From positions 1-32,764 of the forward strand of contig CAZHPW010000011.1 in NCBI GenBank assembly GCA_964534515.1: DNA of 32,764 nucleotides. Reading direction: 5' to 3'. This document shows positions 13,581 through 21,941 of this stretch, piece by piece; the stretch's first letter is position 1, and every line of letters starts with the position of its first letter. Position numbers and translations under genes: made by a program. The notes beneath the pieces were generated by a model. It made no database searches. It was not told where the DNA came from and saw nothing but the letters and a program-made list of their open reading frames with translations. This stretch comes from UBA6115 sp964534515. Its GTDB lineage: Bacteria; Bacillota; Clostridia; Christensenellales; Aristaeellaceae.

Positions 13581-14768
13581 ATGGATTACCGTTTATCAAG
13601 CCGCATGGAAGGCGCCCAGGCCTCCATCATCAGGGAACTGTTGAAGATGGCCTCCCTGCCCGGCATGATTTCCCTGGGCGGCGGCGCGCCGGACCCCAAG
13701 GGTTTCCCCAAGGATTTGTTTTTAAAGGTGTCCCAGGACGCCTTCCAGAACCAGACCAAGTCCGTCCTGGGCTATGGCATTTCTGAGGGCTACCCGCCCT
13801 TTGTGGAGAGCGTGAAACAGCACTTGAAGGACAAGGAGCAGCTGGATTTTACTGACAATGAGGTGCTCATCCTCTCCGGCGGCCAGCAGTGCGCGGATTT
13901 GGTTGCCAAGCTTTTTGTCAATGAGGGCGACACGGTGCTGGTGGAAAACCCCTCCTTTGTGGGCGTGATGAATGCCTTTCGATCCTATGGCGCGAAACTC
14001 AAGAGCGTTCCCCTGGAACAGGACGGCGTTGATTTAAACGCCCTGGAAGACGCGTTTAAAAAGGAGCGTGTCAGCCTGTTTTACATGATTTCCACCTTCC
14101 AAAACCCCTCGGGCGTCACCACCTCGGGCGCAAAGCGCAAGGCCATTTATGACCTGGCCAAGAAGTACGACGTCATGGTGTTTGAGGACAACCCCTACGG
14201 CGAACTGCGCTATGAGGGTGAATGGATTCCGTCCATGAAGACCATGGACGGGGACGGACGGGTGGTCTACGCCGGCAGCTTCTCCAAAACCATCGCGCCC
14301 GGCATGCGCATCGGCTTTATGGTCTATGCCAAAGCCCTGCACACCAAGTTCAAGATCGCCAAGCAGGCGGTGGACGTGCACTCCAGCACCCTGTACCAGA
14401 TGGTTTGCCATGAGATGCTCACGGCCAACCTGTATGACAGCCATGTCGCCGCGCAAAAGGCTGCCTATTACCAAAAAATGCTCAGGATGGACGCCGCGAT
14501 GAAGGCGCACCTGCATCCGGACATGACCTGGCTGCGCCCCCAGGGCGGATTGTTCATCTTGGCCAAGCTGCCCGAAAAAATGGATTCCCTGCCCTTTGTC
14601 AATGAAGCGGTTGCTCGTAAGGTTATTACCGTGCCCGGCTCCGCCTTCCTGACCAACCAGGCGGATACAAGCAACGCCATCAGGCTCAATTTCTCCCTGC
14701 CCAGCGAGGAAAACATTGAAAAAGGCATCGAGATTCTGGGCCAGTTGAGCAAGGAAATGCTGGGATAA
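13581..14768 (+). CDS. PLP-dependent aminotransferase, class I/II (LysN/Aro8-like)
   Basis: A fold-type I transaminase of 395 residues, cytoplasmic. Visible PLP residues: K236 in SFSKTIAPGMRIGF (Schiff base), N175 in FQNPSG, D203 and Y206 in EDNPYGELRY, R243, and a C-terminal Arg in AIRLNFSL that binds the substrate carboxylate. The start, ASIIRELLKMASLPGMISLGGGAPDP, is typical of the 2-aminoadipate/aromatic/valine-pyruvate transaminase branch also annotated as MocR-less PLP enzymes. Exact amino acid is uncertain (aromatic, branched-chain or 2-aminoadipate). The start is ATG 13581; a GTG at 13566 in frame has no ribosome binding site, while GTGGGG is spaced for the ATG. No neighbouring pathway gene helps. 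Confidence 0.9.
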   Translation: MDYRLSSRMEGAQASIIRELLKMASLPGMISLGGGAPDPKGFPKDLFLKVSQDAFQNQTKSVLGYGISEGYPPFVESVKQHLKDKEQLDFTDNEVLILSGGQQCADLVAKLFVNEGDTVLVENPSFVGVMNAFRSYGAKLKSVPLEQDGVDLNALEDAFKKERVSLFYMISTFQNPSGVTTSGAKRKAIYDLAKKYDVMVFEDNPYGELRYEGEWIPSMKTMDGDGRVVYAGSFSKTIAPGMRIGFMVYAKALHTKFKIAKQAVDVHSSTLYQMVCHEMLTANLYDSHVAAQKAAYYQKMLRMDAAMKAHLHPDMTWLRPQGGLFILAKLPEKMDSLPFVNEAVARKVITVPGSAFLTNQADTSNAIRLNFSLPSEENIEKGIEILGQLSKEMLG

Positions 14769-14785
14769 TTAAACACCACAACATG

Positions 14786-14811
14786 AAATCGCCGGGTACG
14801 GCGATTTTTTT
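14786..14811 (+). terminator. intrinsic terminator of the aminotransferase gene
   Basis: AAATCGCCG and CGGCGATTT pair around GGTA, followed by a run of T. Confidence 0.92.
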
Positions 14812-14871
14812 GTGTTATGCTTTTGTCATGTTTTGGTTTTTCACGCGTCCAATGGGGGAAGGAGGAAGGGC

Positions 14872-15369
14872 ATGGCCAAATTTGAAGCGATTTACCAGGC
14901 GTATTTTACCTATGTATACCACTATGCCCTGAACCTGTGCGGGCAAAAGGCGCTGGCGGAGGACTTGACCCAGGAAACCTTTTTAAAGGCCATGGACGCG
15001 CTGCCCCGTTTCCGAGGCGATAGCGAACTGACCACCTGGCTGTGCGCCATCACGCGCAACCTGTACTACTCCTTTGTCAGGAAAAACAGCCGTGTCGTCT
15101 TAACGGACAGCGTGGACAACGCCGCGGACCCCTTTGACCCGGAAGACCGGGTCAGCCTCAAAAGCGAAGGGGAAAGCGCCTATGCCCGGGTCCTGGCGCT
15201 GCCGGAGCCCATGCGCCAGGTCTTCCTGCTGCGCTTTGAGCAGGGGCTGAGCTTTCAGGACATTGGCAGCTTGTTTCAAAAGAGCGCCAACTGGGCTTGC
15301 GTCACCTATCACCGCGCGCGCGGGAAACTAAGGCGGGAATTGGAGGAAGAACATGAAAACCAACTGTGA
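14872..15369 (+). CDS. ECF-type RNA polymerase sigma factor
   Basis: 165 residues with sigma region 2 (about 5-70: YHYALNLCGQKALAEDLTQETFLKAM then WLCAITRNLYYSFVRK) and region 4 (about 108-160: ALPEPMRQVFLLRFEQGLSFQDIGSLF and a helix-turn-helix). It lacks regions 1 and 3, which defines the extracytoplasmic-function group. The start is ATG 14872, preceded by AAGGAGGAAGGG. Its last 17 bases overlap the start of the anti-sigma gene, which signals translational coupling and a fixed sigma/anti-sigma ratio. Region 4 has an unusual SANWACVTYHRARGKL in the recognition helix where VKSRLxRARxKL is common. The regulated genes are unknown. Confidence 0.93.
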   Translation: MAKFEAIYQAYFTYVYHYALNLCGQKALAEDLTQETFLKAMDALPRFRGDSELTTWLCAITRNLYYSFVRKNSRVVLTDSVDNAADPFDPEDRVSLKSEGESAYARVLALPEPMRQVFLLRFEQGLSFQDIGSLFQKSANWACVTYHRARGKLRRELEEEHENQL

Positions 15370-16324
15370 CGTCATCAAGGATTTATTGCCCCTTTACCAT
15401 GAGGGCTTGGCCAGTGAGGCCAGCGCCGCCCTGGTCAGGGAGCATCTGCCGGATTGCCCGGCATGCCGGGAGGAATTGGACAAAATTTTGGAGGAGACGC
15501 CCAAAAACACCGGCGCCGCCCTGCCCCTCTTGGGCATCGCGCGGCAGATTAAAAAACGCCGCTGGTTGTCTATTGCCCTGGCGGTCTGCCTGGTGGCGGC
15601 ACTGGGCTTGTCCCTGTTTTCTTATCTGACGCGCTGGCACGCGGTGTCCTATGAGCCGGGGGACCTCCTGGTCAGCCGTCAGGGCGACCAGCTCATCATC
15701 GACGTGAAACGGGATGACGTGGAGGTAATGGTTTACGGCCAGCCCGCGCATGAGCGGCCTGAGGTCATGGTCTATACCGTTACCGCCTCCACCCGGCGCA
15801 TTAATGACTGGGGTCTTTTCAGCGCGGGCAAAAAGCCCTCCCAGGATTTTATGGTATGGGCGCAAACCAACTCAGGGGAGGAAGGCTATTTCCCCAACCG
15901 CGTCATTGTGGATTTGGAGCCGGGTGAAAAAATCGCGGTCTACTATGAGAAAAACAATGAGCCGGTCGTCCACCTGTATGGGGAAGATTTGCTTGGCGAT
16001 GGCGGCATGGTCGTGCTGCCGCGGCTGGCGATGGCCTACTACCTTGTTTTGGCGCTAGGGCTTTTGGCCGTGCTTCTGGCCGCCGCCTTTGTCTTCAGGA
16101 AGCGCGAGAAGGCCTTCACCACCCTCTTCTATCTCCTGGGTTTGCCCGTTTCCTACCTCATAGGTCACCTTTTTATCATGGGCTTTACCACTGTCAGCCT
16201 GGATGATTTTCTCTACGACTTTACCTGGGTGCTGCTGGTGGCCGCCCTCCTGTACACGGCCTGGGCCATCGGGGTCTATCTGATGAAGCAAAAGCGACTG
16301 CCCAAAGGCGCGGCTATCGCCTAG
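15353..16324 (+). CDS. zinc-finger anti-sigma factor with four membrane spans
   Basis: 323 residues. The N-terminus is a zf-HC2 type zinc-binding anti-sigma domain: C5, then H31, C35 and C38 in REHLPDCPACREEL. One span follows at about 71-92, an extracytoplasmic domain of about 130 residues at 95-225, then three more spans at about 228-250, 257-278 and 288-311. It should hold the sigma factor encoded just upstream at the membrane until a signal arrives. GGAGGAA before the ATG lies within the sigma gene, whose end overlaps by 17 bases. Additional C-terminal spans are more than the single span of classical anti-sigma factors, so the output of the sensor may differ. Confidence 0.88.
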   Translation: MKTNCDVIKDLLPLYHEGLASEASAALVREHLPDCPACREELDKILEETPKNTGAALPLLGIARQIKKRRWLSIALAVCLVAALGLSLFSYLTRWHAVSYEPGDLLVSRQGDQLIIDVKRDDVEVMVYGQPAHERPEVMVYTVTASTRRINDWGLFSAGKKPSQDFMVWAQTNSGEEGYFPNRVIVDLEPGEKIAVYYEKNNEPVVHLYGEDLLGDGGMVVLPRLAMAYYLVLALGLLAVLLAAAFVFRKREKAFTTLFYLLGLPVSYLIGHLFIMGFTTVSLDDFLYDFTWVLLVAALLYTAWAIGVYLMKQKRLPKGAAIA

Positions 16325-16343
16325 TCCAAATGCTCTTGTCCTG

Positions 16344-16374
16344 CGCGCCGCCGGGTTTCCCGCGGCGCGTTTTA
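16344..16374 (+). terminator. intrinsic terminator of the sigma/anti-sigma operon
   Basis: CGCGCCGC and GCGGCGCG pair around an inner GGG/CCC, followed by TTTTATGTT. Confidence 0.88.
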
Positions 16375-16415
16375 TGTTATGATACAAGACAAAAGGACAG
16401 TATGGAGGGCAAAGG

Positions 16416-17294
16416 ATGATTATCTATCAGCGCGGGGAACAGGAATTTAAGGGCAACCTGCACGCCCACACCAGCCTGTCGGACGGGCTTTTGAGCCCTT
16501 TACAGGTGGCCGCGGCCTACCGGGAGCGGGGCTATGACTTCCTGGCGCTGACGGACCACCGCAGCCGCACCAAACTGGACGGCGTGGAGGGCCTGACCCT
16601 CCTGCCCGGGGTGGAATTGGACTTCATCGTTTCTGACAGGGAATGCGTTCACCTCCTGGCCATCGGCGGCAGTCCAGATGTGGCCGGCATTTATGAGCGC
16701 GGGCTGTCCGTGCCGGAGGCGGTCAAAGCTTTGAAAGAAGCAGGCGCCCTGGTGTATCTGGCTCACCCGCATTGGTCCATGAACCGTTTGGAAACTGCCC
16801 ATGCCCTCAAGGGCCTTGACGGGGCAGAGATTTTCAACGCCATCTCCCGCCCGCCCTACAACCCCTACCGCGCGGAAGCGACCCAGTTTCTGGATTTGCT
16901 GGCGGCGGACGGGCTTTTGTATCCCACCCTGGCGACGGATGACAGCCATTTTTATGACAAAGAAGCCTTTACCGGCTTCATTTATGTGGATGCGGCCAGC
17001 GCCTCCGCGGAAGACCTGCTCTTGGCGCTCAAGGAAAAGCGCTATTACGCCAGCCAGGGCCCCCGGTTTGACAAGGTGGAGGTGGTGGGGGACAGGGTGA
17101 AGGTGGCTTGCTCCAAGGTCAGGACCATCGCCTTTCACTCCAATTTGTTCTGGAACAACAACCGCTGCGTCACGGGCGAGGGCATCACGGAAGGCGAATA
17201 CCTCATCAACCGCGCGCAGAAGGAGAACTTTATCCGCGTCATCCTTGAGGATGAAAACGGCCAAAAAGCCTGGCTCAACCCCTTTTCTGTATAA
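16416..17294 (+). CDS. PHP-domain metal-dependent phosphoesterase
   Basis: 292 residues with a full set of PHP metal ligands: HAHTSLSDG (H16, H18, D23), TDH (H48), E67, H79, H117/H119 in AHPH, and DDSH (D175-H178). This family hydrolyses phosphate esters at a two- or three-metal centre; relatives include 5'-3' nucleotidases acting on 3',5'-bisphosphates and histidinol phosphatases. Residues about 215-292 form a small beta-rich C-terminal extension (KVEVVGDRVKVACSKVRTIAFHSN...) that resembles the tail of PHP proteins acting on small oligonucleotides, though I cannot fix the substrate. No signal peptide. GGAGGG lies six bases upstream of the ATG. It stands alone between two terminators. Confidence 0.9.
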   Translation: MIIYQRGEQEFKGNLHAHTSLSDGLLSPLQVAAAYRERGYDFLALTDHRSRTKLDGVEGLTLLPGVELDFIVSDRECVHLLAIGGSPDVAGIYERGLSVPEAVKALKEAGALVYLAHPHWSMNRLETAHALKGLDGAEIFNAISRPPYNPYRAEATQFLDLLAADGLLYPTLATDDSHFYDKEAFTGFIYVDAASASAEDLLLALKEKRYYASQGPRFDKVEVVGDRVKVACSKVRTIAFHSNLFWNNNRCVTGEGITEGEYLINRAQKENFIRVILEDENGQKAWLNPFSV

Positions 17295-17302
17295 GCCGAT
17301 AC

Positions 17303-17329
17303 CAAAGGATAAAATTCCTTTGTTTTTTT
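17303..17329 (+). terminator. intrinsic terminator of the PHP gene
   Basis: CAAAGGA and TCCTTTG pair around TAAAAT, followed by seven T residues. Confidence 0.9.
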
Positions 17330-17351
17330 CTTGTGAAAGGCGGTTTTTGGT

Positions 17352-17380
17352 TTGCAATTGCCAGCCGCCTGTCATAGAAT
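17352..17380 (+). promoter_or_regulatory. promoter of the DUF1846 gene
   Basis: TTGCAA (17352-17357), 17 bases, then TAGAAT (17375-17380), 56 bases before the ATG. Confidence 0.7.
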
Positions 17381-17436
17381 ATTTCTTGTGTGATTTTTTA
17401 CCAGGATAAGACCATATAGCAGAAAGAGGAGGACGT

Positions 17437-18924
17437 ATGCGCGTAGGTTTTGACCATGAACTCTACACCCGCACCCAATCCGAGAAGATTCTGGAGCGTA
17501 TTTCCCAGTTCGGCGGCAAGCTCTACCTGGAGCTGGGCGGCAAGCTGTTTGATGACAACCATGCCGCCAGGGTGCTCCCCGGCTTCCTGCCGGACAGCAA
17601 AATCAGCATGCTGCGCAGCCTGTCCGACCAGGCGGAAATCGTGGTGGCTATCTCGGCCAATGACATCGCGCAGAACAAGGCACGGGGCGATTTGGGCATC
17701 ACCTATGACCAGGACGTCCTCAGGCTGATTGACGCCTTCCGGGCGGTTGACATGCTGGTTGAGAATGTTGTCATCACCCAGTGGACAGCCCAGCCCCAGG
17801 CGGTCGCCTTCCGCAAGCGCCTGCGCAGCCAGGGCATCCGTGTGTACACGCATTATCCCATTGCCGGCTACCCCACCGACATCGCTTTGGTTGTGTCGGA
17901 CAAGGGCTACGGCAAGAACGAATACATAGAGACCACCAGGCCCCTGGTGCTGGTCACGGCGCCCGGCCCCGGCAGCGGCAAGATGGCCGTCTGCATGAGC
18001 CAGCTTTACCAAGACCATCAGCGCGGCGTCAAGGCCGGCTACGCTAAGTTTGAAACCTTCCCCATCTGGAACCTGCCCTTAAAGCACCCGGTCAACATCG
18101 CCTATGAGGCGGCCACGGTGGACCTGGGCGACGTCAACATGATTGACCCCTTTCACCTGGAGGCTTATGGCGTCCTGGCGGTCAACTACAACCGCGACAT
18201 CGAGGTCTTCCCCATCCTGTCCGCCATTTTTGAGCGCATCTGGGGGCAGATGCCCTACAAGTCGCCCACGGACATGGGGGTCAATATGGTGGGCAACTGC
18301 ATCACCGACAACGAGTTGGTGGAGCACGCCGCCAAGCAGGAGGTCATCCGCCGGCTGTACACCACCCTGTGCGAGCAGCGCCGCGGCCACGCGAGCGAAG
18401 AAGAGGTCAACAAGCTCCGATTGTTGATGCAGCAGATGAACCTGTCGGATGAGGACAGGCCGGTCATCGCCGCGGCCAGGAAACGCGCGGACTCCACCGG
18501 CGCGCCGGCTGCCGCCATTGAGCTGCCCTCCGGCGCCCTTATCACCGGCAAGACCAGCAGCCTGCTGGGCTCCTCTTCCGCCCTCTTGCTCAACACGCTC
18601 AAGATGCTGGCGGGCATCCCCAAGAATGAAAAACTCATCCCGGCTGAGGTCATCGGACCCATCCAGGATTTAAAGCTCAAGTACCTGGGCAACAACAACC
18701 CCCGCCTGCACACCGATGAGGTGCTGGTCGCGCTGTCCATCACGGCGGCTGAGAGCGAGAAAGCCGCCCTGGCGCTGTCCCAACTGCCCCTGCTCAAGGG
18801 CTGTGAGGTGCACACCTCGGTCATCCTCTCAGCGGTGGACGAGAACATCTTCCGCCGTCTGGGCGTCAACCTGACCTGCGACCCCCAGTACCAAAGCCGC
18901 AAGCTTTACCACAGGGGCAGGTAA
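17437..18924 (+). CDS. DUF1846 (UPF0371) family protein
   Basis: 495 residues, the usual length of this conserved but poorly understood family, recognised by its start MRVGFDHELYTRTQSEKILERI and by FGGKLYLELGGKLFDDNHAARVLPGF. A P-loop-like turn, TAPGPGSGKMAVCMSQL, sits at about 174-190. The middle carries several conserved acidic/His segments (NMIDPFHLEAYG, MGVNMVGNCITDN). Cytoplasmic; known members form oligomers and have a Rossmann-type first domain, but no reaction is established. AGAGGAGG lies before the ATG. Its stop is one base before the next ATG, so it is almost certainly co-translated with the acyltransferase-fold gene behind it, which is a functional hint. Family sure; activity unknown. 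Confidence 0.93.
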   Translation: MRVGFDHELYTRTQSEKILERISQFGGKLYLELGGKLFDDNHAARVLPGFLPDSKISMLRSLSDQAEIVVAISANDIAQNKARGDLGITYDQDVLRLIDAFRAVDMLVENVVITQWTAQPQAVAFRKRLRSQGIRVYTHYPIAGYPTDIALVVSDKGYGKNEYIETTRPLVLVTAPGPGSGKMAVCMSQLYQDHQRGVKAGYAKFETFPIWNLPLKHPVNIAYEAATVDLGDVNMIDPFHLEAYGVLAVNYNRDIEVFPILSAIFERIWGQMPYKSPTDMGVNMVGNCITDNELVEHAAKQEVIRRLYTTLCEQRRGHASEEEVNKLRLLMQQMNLSDEDRPVIAAARKRADSTGAPAAAIELPSGALITGKTSSLLGSSSALLLNTLKMLAGIPKNEKLIPAEVIGPIQDLKLKYLGNNNPRLHTDEVLVALSITAAESEKAALALSQLPLLKGCEVHTSVILSAVDENIFRRLGVNLTCDPQYQSRKLYHRGR

Positions 18925-18925
18925 T

Positions 18926-19672
18926 ATGTTTAGCAAAGACAGCCTGAAAGAAGACCTCAAGGCCATGGGGCTTATGCCGGAGGATACCGTCCTCATGCAC
19001 AGCTCCATGAAAGCCATTGGCGAGGTGGACGGCGGCGCGGACACGGTGCTGGACGCTCTGAGTGAGTATTTCGCGGACGGTCTGCTGGTTCTGCCCACTT
19101 TGAACTGGGAAATAATCGACAACAAAACCTTTGTGTATGACACGGTGAATACCCCGTCCATCGTGGGGCTGCTGACCGAAAAATTCCGCAAGCGGCCAGG
19201 TGTTGTCAGGAGCCTGCACCCCAGCCATTCCATGTCCGCCCTGGGAAAGGACGCCGCGGCTTTCACAGAGGGCGATGAAAAGGCCGGCAGCCCCTGCGCC
19301 AGGAACAGCACCTGGGGCAAATTGATGGACCGTAACGGCAAAATCATCATGGTGGGCTGCGGGCTTGACCGCTGCACCTTCATCCACGGGGTGGAGGAGT
19401 GGTGCGACATCCCCAATCGCTTGACCGAGCCCCGGGACTTTGTCATCATCCGCCCGGACGGCAGCCGTTTGAACGCGGCTTTTGCGACCCACAGCGGCCA
19501 TCCCTCCACCTATTTCGGCCTGGCTGAACAGGACTTGAGGGCAGGCGGCGCGCTTCATGACGGCCGCCTGGGCGCGGCCAAGGTGCTGGTGCTGGACGCC
19601 AAAAAGACCTATGAGGTGCTCAAAAAGGTGCTGGCCGAAAACCCCGGGCTGTTTGACGAGCCGGAGGTGTAA
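18926..19672 (+). CDS. AAC(3)-family acyl-CoA N-acyltransferase
   Basis: 248 residues of the antibiotic N-acetyltransferase fold (AAC(3), YokD, FrbF). Landmarks: VLMHSSMKAIGEVDGGADTV near 27-46, LLVLPTLNW near 54-62, SLHPSHSMSALG at about 92-103, the SPCARNSTWGKL segment, and IMVGCGLDRCTFIHGVEEW. The family transfers an acyl group from CoA to an amine; many members are not resistance enzymes. Being coupled one base behind a DUF1846 gene, it more probably acts on a cell metabolite than on aminoglycosides. AGGGGCAGG before the ATG gives a weak ribosome binding site overlapping the upstream stop, consistent with translational coupling. The shared bidirectional terminator follows. Confidence 0.9.
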   Translation: MFSKDSLKEDLKAMGLMPEDTVLMHSSMKAIGEVDGGADTVLDALSEYFADGLLVLPTLNWEIIDNKTFVYDTVNTPSIVGLLTEKFRKRPGVVRSLHPSHSMSALGKDAAAFTEGDEKAGSPCARNSTWGKLMDRNGKIIMVGCGLDRCTFIHGVEEWCDIPNRLTEPRDFVIIRPDGSRLNAAFATHSGHPSTYFGLAEQDLRAGGALHDGRLGAAKVLVLDAKKTYEVLKKVLAENPGLFDEPEV

Positions 19673-19702
19673 TTATAAGCAATCAAATGGGATTGCCATT
19701 CA

Positions 19703-19731
19703 AAAAAGCAACCGTTCACGGTTGCTTTTTG
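19703..19731. terminator. bidirectional intrinsic terminator
   Basis: AAAAAGCAACCG and CGGTTGCTTTTT pair around TTCA. The A-tract and T-tract serve both the plus-strand acyltransferase gene and the convergent minus-strand FMN-binding gene. Confidence 0.92.
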
Positions 19732-19746
19732 TGTTATCCAAATGGT

Positions 19747-21291
19747 TTAAATCTCGTCCGAATAATCCTTCTCCACCGGGGAGACCGTCAGGCTGTTGTA
19801 GGTCACGGTCAGCCGGGGCAGGCCGTCCACCATGCTCAGGTCCATCAGGATGAGGGTGGTGTCTGTCTCATATCGGGTCTGAAGCGTCAGGTAGCCCAGG
19901 TCCAGGGCGCTGCCCTTGCGGTTTTCATAGGCGTTTTTGCGGCTGCTGTTCTGCCAGTTTTCCTTGTCCAGGGCCGGCGAGCCGTATTTTTTGCTCATCG
20001 CGGACTTAAACGCGGCATAGTCCTGGATAAACAACTCGGTGTCCTCGTGCTGCTCATCCGAAAGGTAGACCACGGAATGCAGGCGGTTGTCATTGGTGAA
20101 GTAGTAGACCAAAATGACCTTCTGCTCAACGGCAGTGGTGTTGTAGGCGAGGTACTCGCCCGTGCCGTCCCGCATGCGTTCAGACAGGGCGGGCCTGCCC
20201 TCCGCGGCCATCACCTTTTCCTTGCTGTCGCCCCAATTGAAGGTTTTGAAGTCGTATTCAAACTGGCGGGCTTGCTGCGTGGGCGCGGGTGTGGAAGACG
20301 GCTTTGCCGTGGCGGCGGCGCTTTCCATCCCGGCCTTGGCCAGGGCGGCTTTTAAGGCGTCAATAAAGCCCTTGCTGGTCCAGGTGGCGCCGGTGATGAC
20401 GTCCAGGTCGGCTGAGTTGCTCTCGATCGCCTGGTTCATCAGCGCGTCAAAGGCGGTCTCGGCGTAGTAGACGTTCTCCTCGTGTTTGGTCACGTCAATT
20501 TTGGTGATGACGCCGTTCTTTACGGTCACGCTTAACTGGATGGGTACCTGGGTGGAAAAGCCCTCAGCCTGGCCCAAATAGGTGCCGGATGCCATGCCGG
20601 AAGGGGCGGAATTGGTTGTTTCATCTTTCGTCAAGCCCGCCTCAGTCAGCGCTTGCTCCAGGGCGGCGATAAAGCCCTTGCTGGTCCAGGTTGCCCCGGC
20701 GACCACGTCAATATCGGCGGAATTGGCCTGCTTGGCCCGCTGGATGAGGTCCGGGAAGGCCGCTGTGTCATAGCCGCGGGATTCCTGCGCGCCGGAGGCC
20801 TCAATGTCCGTGATTTTGCCGTTTTTTACGGTGACAACCACCTCCACCGGCCCGCCAAATCCCTCAGCCTCACCGGCGTAGATACCTTCCCGGTTCCCGG
20901 AGGCCTTCGTCGGCGCGGGCGTAGCTTGCGTTGCGGAGGCAACAAAGCCGGCCTTGTTAAGCGCTTCCTGCAGGGCGACGATGAAGCCCTCACTGGTCCA
21001 GGTCGCGCCGGTGACGATGTCAATCTCCGCGGAATTGGCCCGGACAGCCCGCTGAATCAAAATGGGCAGGGCGACGCCGCCGATGTCGGGTGTTTCGCCC
21101 CGGCCGGTGGCCTTGATGTCAGCAATGCGCCCGTTTTTCAGGGTCACGGTGACCTTGATGGTGTCATCCAGTGAATAGCCCTGGGATTCGGCCGTAAAGG
21201 TGCCCGAGAGGCTGGTCTTGGCCATTGCGGGGCTGATGGCGGCGGTCAAGAGAAGCGCCAGGCACAGAATGGCTACCAATACTTTTTTCAT
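19747..21291 (-). CDS. secreted protein with three FMN-binding domains
   Basis: 514 residues. A signal peptide ends near ...SPAMA (residue 24); no lipobox Cys. Three FMN-binding (NqrC/RnfG-type) domains follow at about 25-117, 134-221 and 235-322. Each holds D-x-x-x-GATWTS: Thr97, Thr201 and Thr303 are the expected sites where ApbE would attach FMN through phosphate. The repeats share L-x-x-AL-x-x-AG endings and Ala/Pro/Thr-rich linkers. Residues about 343-514 are a separate alpha/beta domain (FNWGDSKEKVMAAEG...) that I do not recognise. Such multi-flavin proteins are thought to carry electrons across the envelope of Gram-positive cells. No apbE or NADH dehydrogenase partner is in the window. 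GAGGA lies before the ATG, and a clear promoter is upstream. Confidence 0.9.
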   Translation of the reverse strand: MKKVLVAILCLALLLTAAISPAMAKTSLSGTFTAESQGYSLDDTIKVTVTLKNGRIADIKATGRGETPDIGGVALPILIQRAVRANSAEIDIVTGATWTSEGFIVALQEALNKAGFVASATQATPAPTKASGNREGIYAGEAEGFGGPVEVVVTVKNGKITDIEASGAQESRGYDTAAFPDLIQRAKQANSADIDVVAGATWTSKGFIAALEQALTEAGLTKDETTNSAPSGMASGTYLGQAEGFSTQVPIQLSVTVKNGVITKIDVTKHEENVYYAETAFDALMNQAIESNSADLDVITGATWTSKGFIDALKAALAKAGMESAAATAKPSSTPAPTQQARQFEYDFKTFNWGDSKEKVMAAEGRPALSERMRDGTGEYLAYNTTAVEQKVILVYYFTNDNRLHSVVYLSDEQHEDTELFIQDYAAFKSAMSKKYGSPALDKENWQNSSRKNAYENRKGSALDLGYLTLQTRYETDTTLILMDLSMVDGLPRLTVTYNSLTVSPVEKDYSDEI

Positions 21292-21314
21292 GCGACGTCC
21301 TCGTTTTTTCTTTC

Positions 21315-21343
21315 AGTATACGGGCTGGTATAAAAGTTTGCAA
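21315..21343 (-). promoter_or_regulatory. promoter of the FMN-binding protein gene
   Basis: On the minus strand, TTGCAA (21338-21343), 17 bases, then TATACT (21315-21320), 24 bases before the ATG. Confidence 0.8.
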
Positions 21344-21410
21344 GAACGCGGTCAATTGGCCTTTCATCTCCGTGAGACAAACCGATGCCCATTTCGTGTG
21401 AAGAAGGAAA

Positions 21411-21438
21411 TTAAAACAGGCGTTGCCGCCTGTTTTTC
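21411..21438 (-). terminator. intrinsic terminator of queT
   Basis: AAAACAGGCG and CGCCTGTTTT pair around a four-base loop, with a T-rich tail on the minus strand, 20 bases past the queT stop. Confidence 0.88.
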
Positions 21439-21457
21439 TGGTTATGGGTTTCTGCTT

Positions 21458-21931
21458 TTAGTACAGCTCCAGCTTCCGGTTCTCCAGCACCTTGACCATG
21501 GGCACGCCCAGCAGGTAGCACACCAGCGCCTGGCCGGCGCCGACGGTGAGGAAAGAGATATAGAGCGACAGCCCATAGACAAAGCGCAGCATCAGGCCGA
21601 TGACAACGGCGTTGACAACCACGGGCATGAGCGCCGCGAGCCAGATGTTCTTGCGGAAAAAGCGGGTGAGGACGGCGGCCAACAGCGTCGCCAGGGAGCC
21701 AAAGAGGACGTCCTGCCAGGGCTGGCCGGTGATGAGGTTGGCGATGAGGCAGCCCAGGAACAGCCCGGGCACGGAGGACAGGGACAGGACCGGCAAGAGG
21801 GTCAAGGCCTCCGAGATGCGGAATTGTATCTGGGAAAAGGAGATTGGCGCGAACAGCAGGGTCAGCGCCACGTAGGCCGCGGCGATGATGCCCGCGAAGG
21901 CAATGGATTTGACGCTCATTTTTTCGTTCAT
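21458..21931 (-). CDS. queT: QueT-family queuosine precursor transporter
   Basis: An integral membrane protein of 157 residues with about five spans. It is the substrate-binding (S) component of an ECF-type importer that brings in queuosine precursors (preQ0/preQ1 or queuine) for tRNA modification. The segment FAPISFSQIQFRISEALTLLPVL (about 27-49) and LFLGCLIANLITGQPWQDVLFGSLATLLAAVLTRFF are the QueT family signature (DUF988). It would borrow the shared energy-coupling module encoded elsewhere. The start is ATG 21931 with AGAGG six bases upstream. The leader contains a strong hairpin, listed separately. Family members are often controlled by preQ1 riboswitches, but I could not match a known class here. 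Confidence 0.9.
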   Translation of the reverse strand: MNEKMSVKSIAFAGIIAAAYVALTLLFAPISFSQIQFRISEALTLLPVLSLSSVPGLFLGCLIANLITGQPWQDVLFGSLATLLAAVLTRFFRKNIWLAALMPVVVNAVVIGLMLRFVYGLSLYISFLTVGAGQALVCYLLGVPMVKVLENRKLELY

Positions 21932-21941
21932 AATATCCTCT

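Noticed and set aside
18926..19672. Aminoglycoside resistance gene
   Set aside because: The fold is that of AAC(3), but most family members are metabolic, and the coupling to DUF1846 with no mobile element nearby does not suggest acquired resistance.
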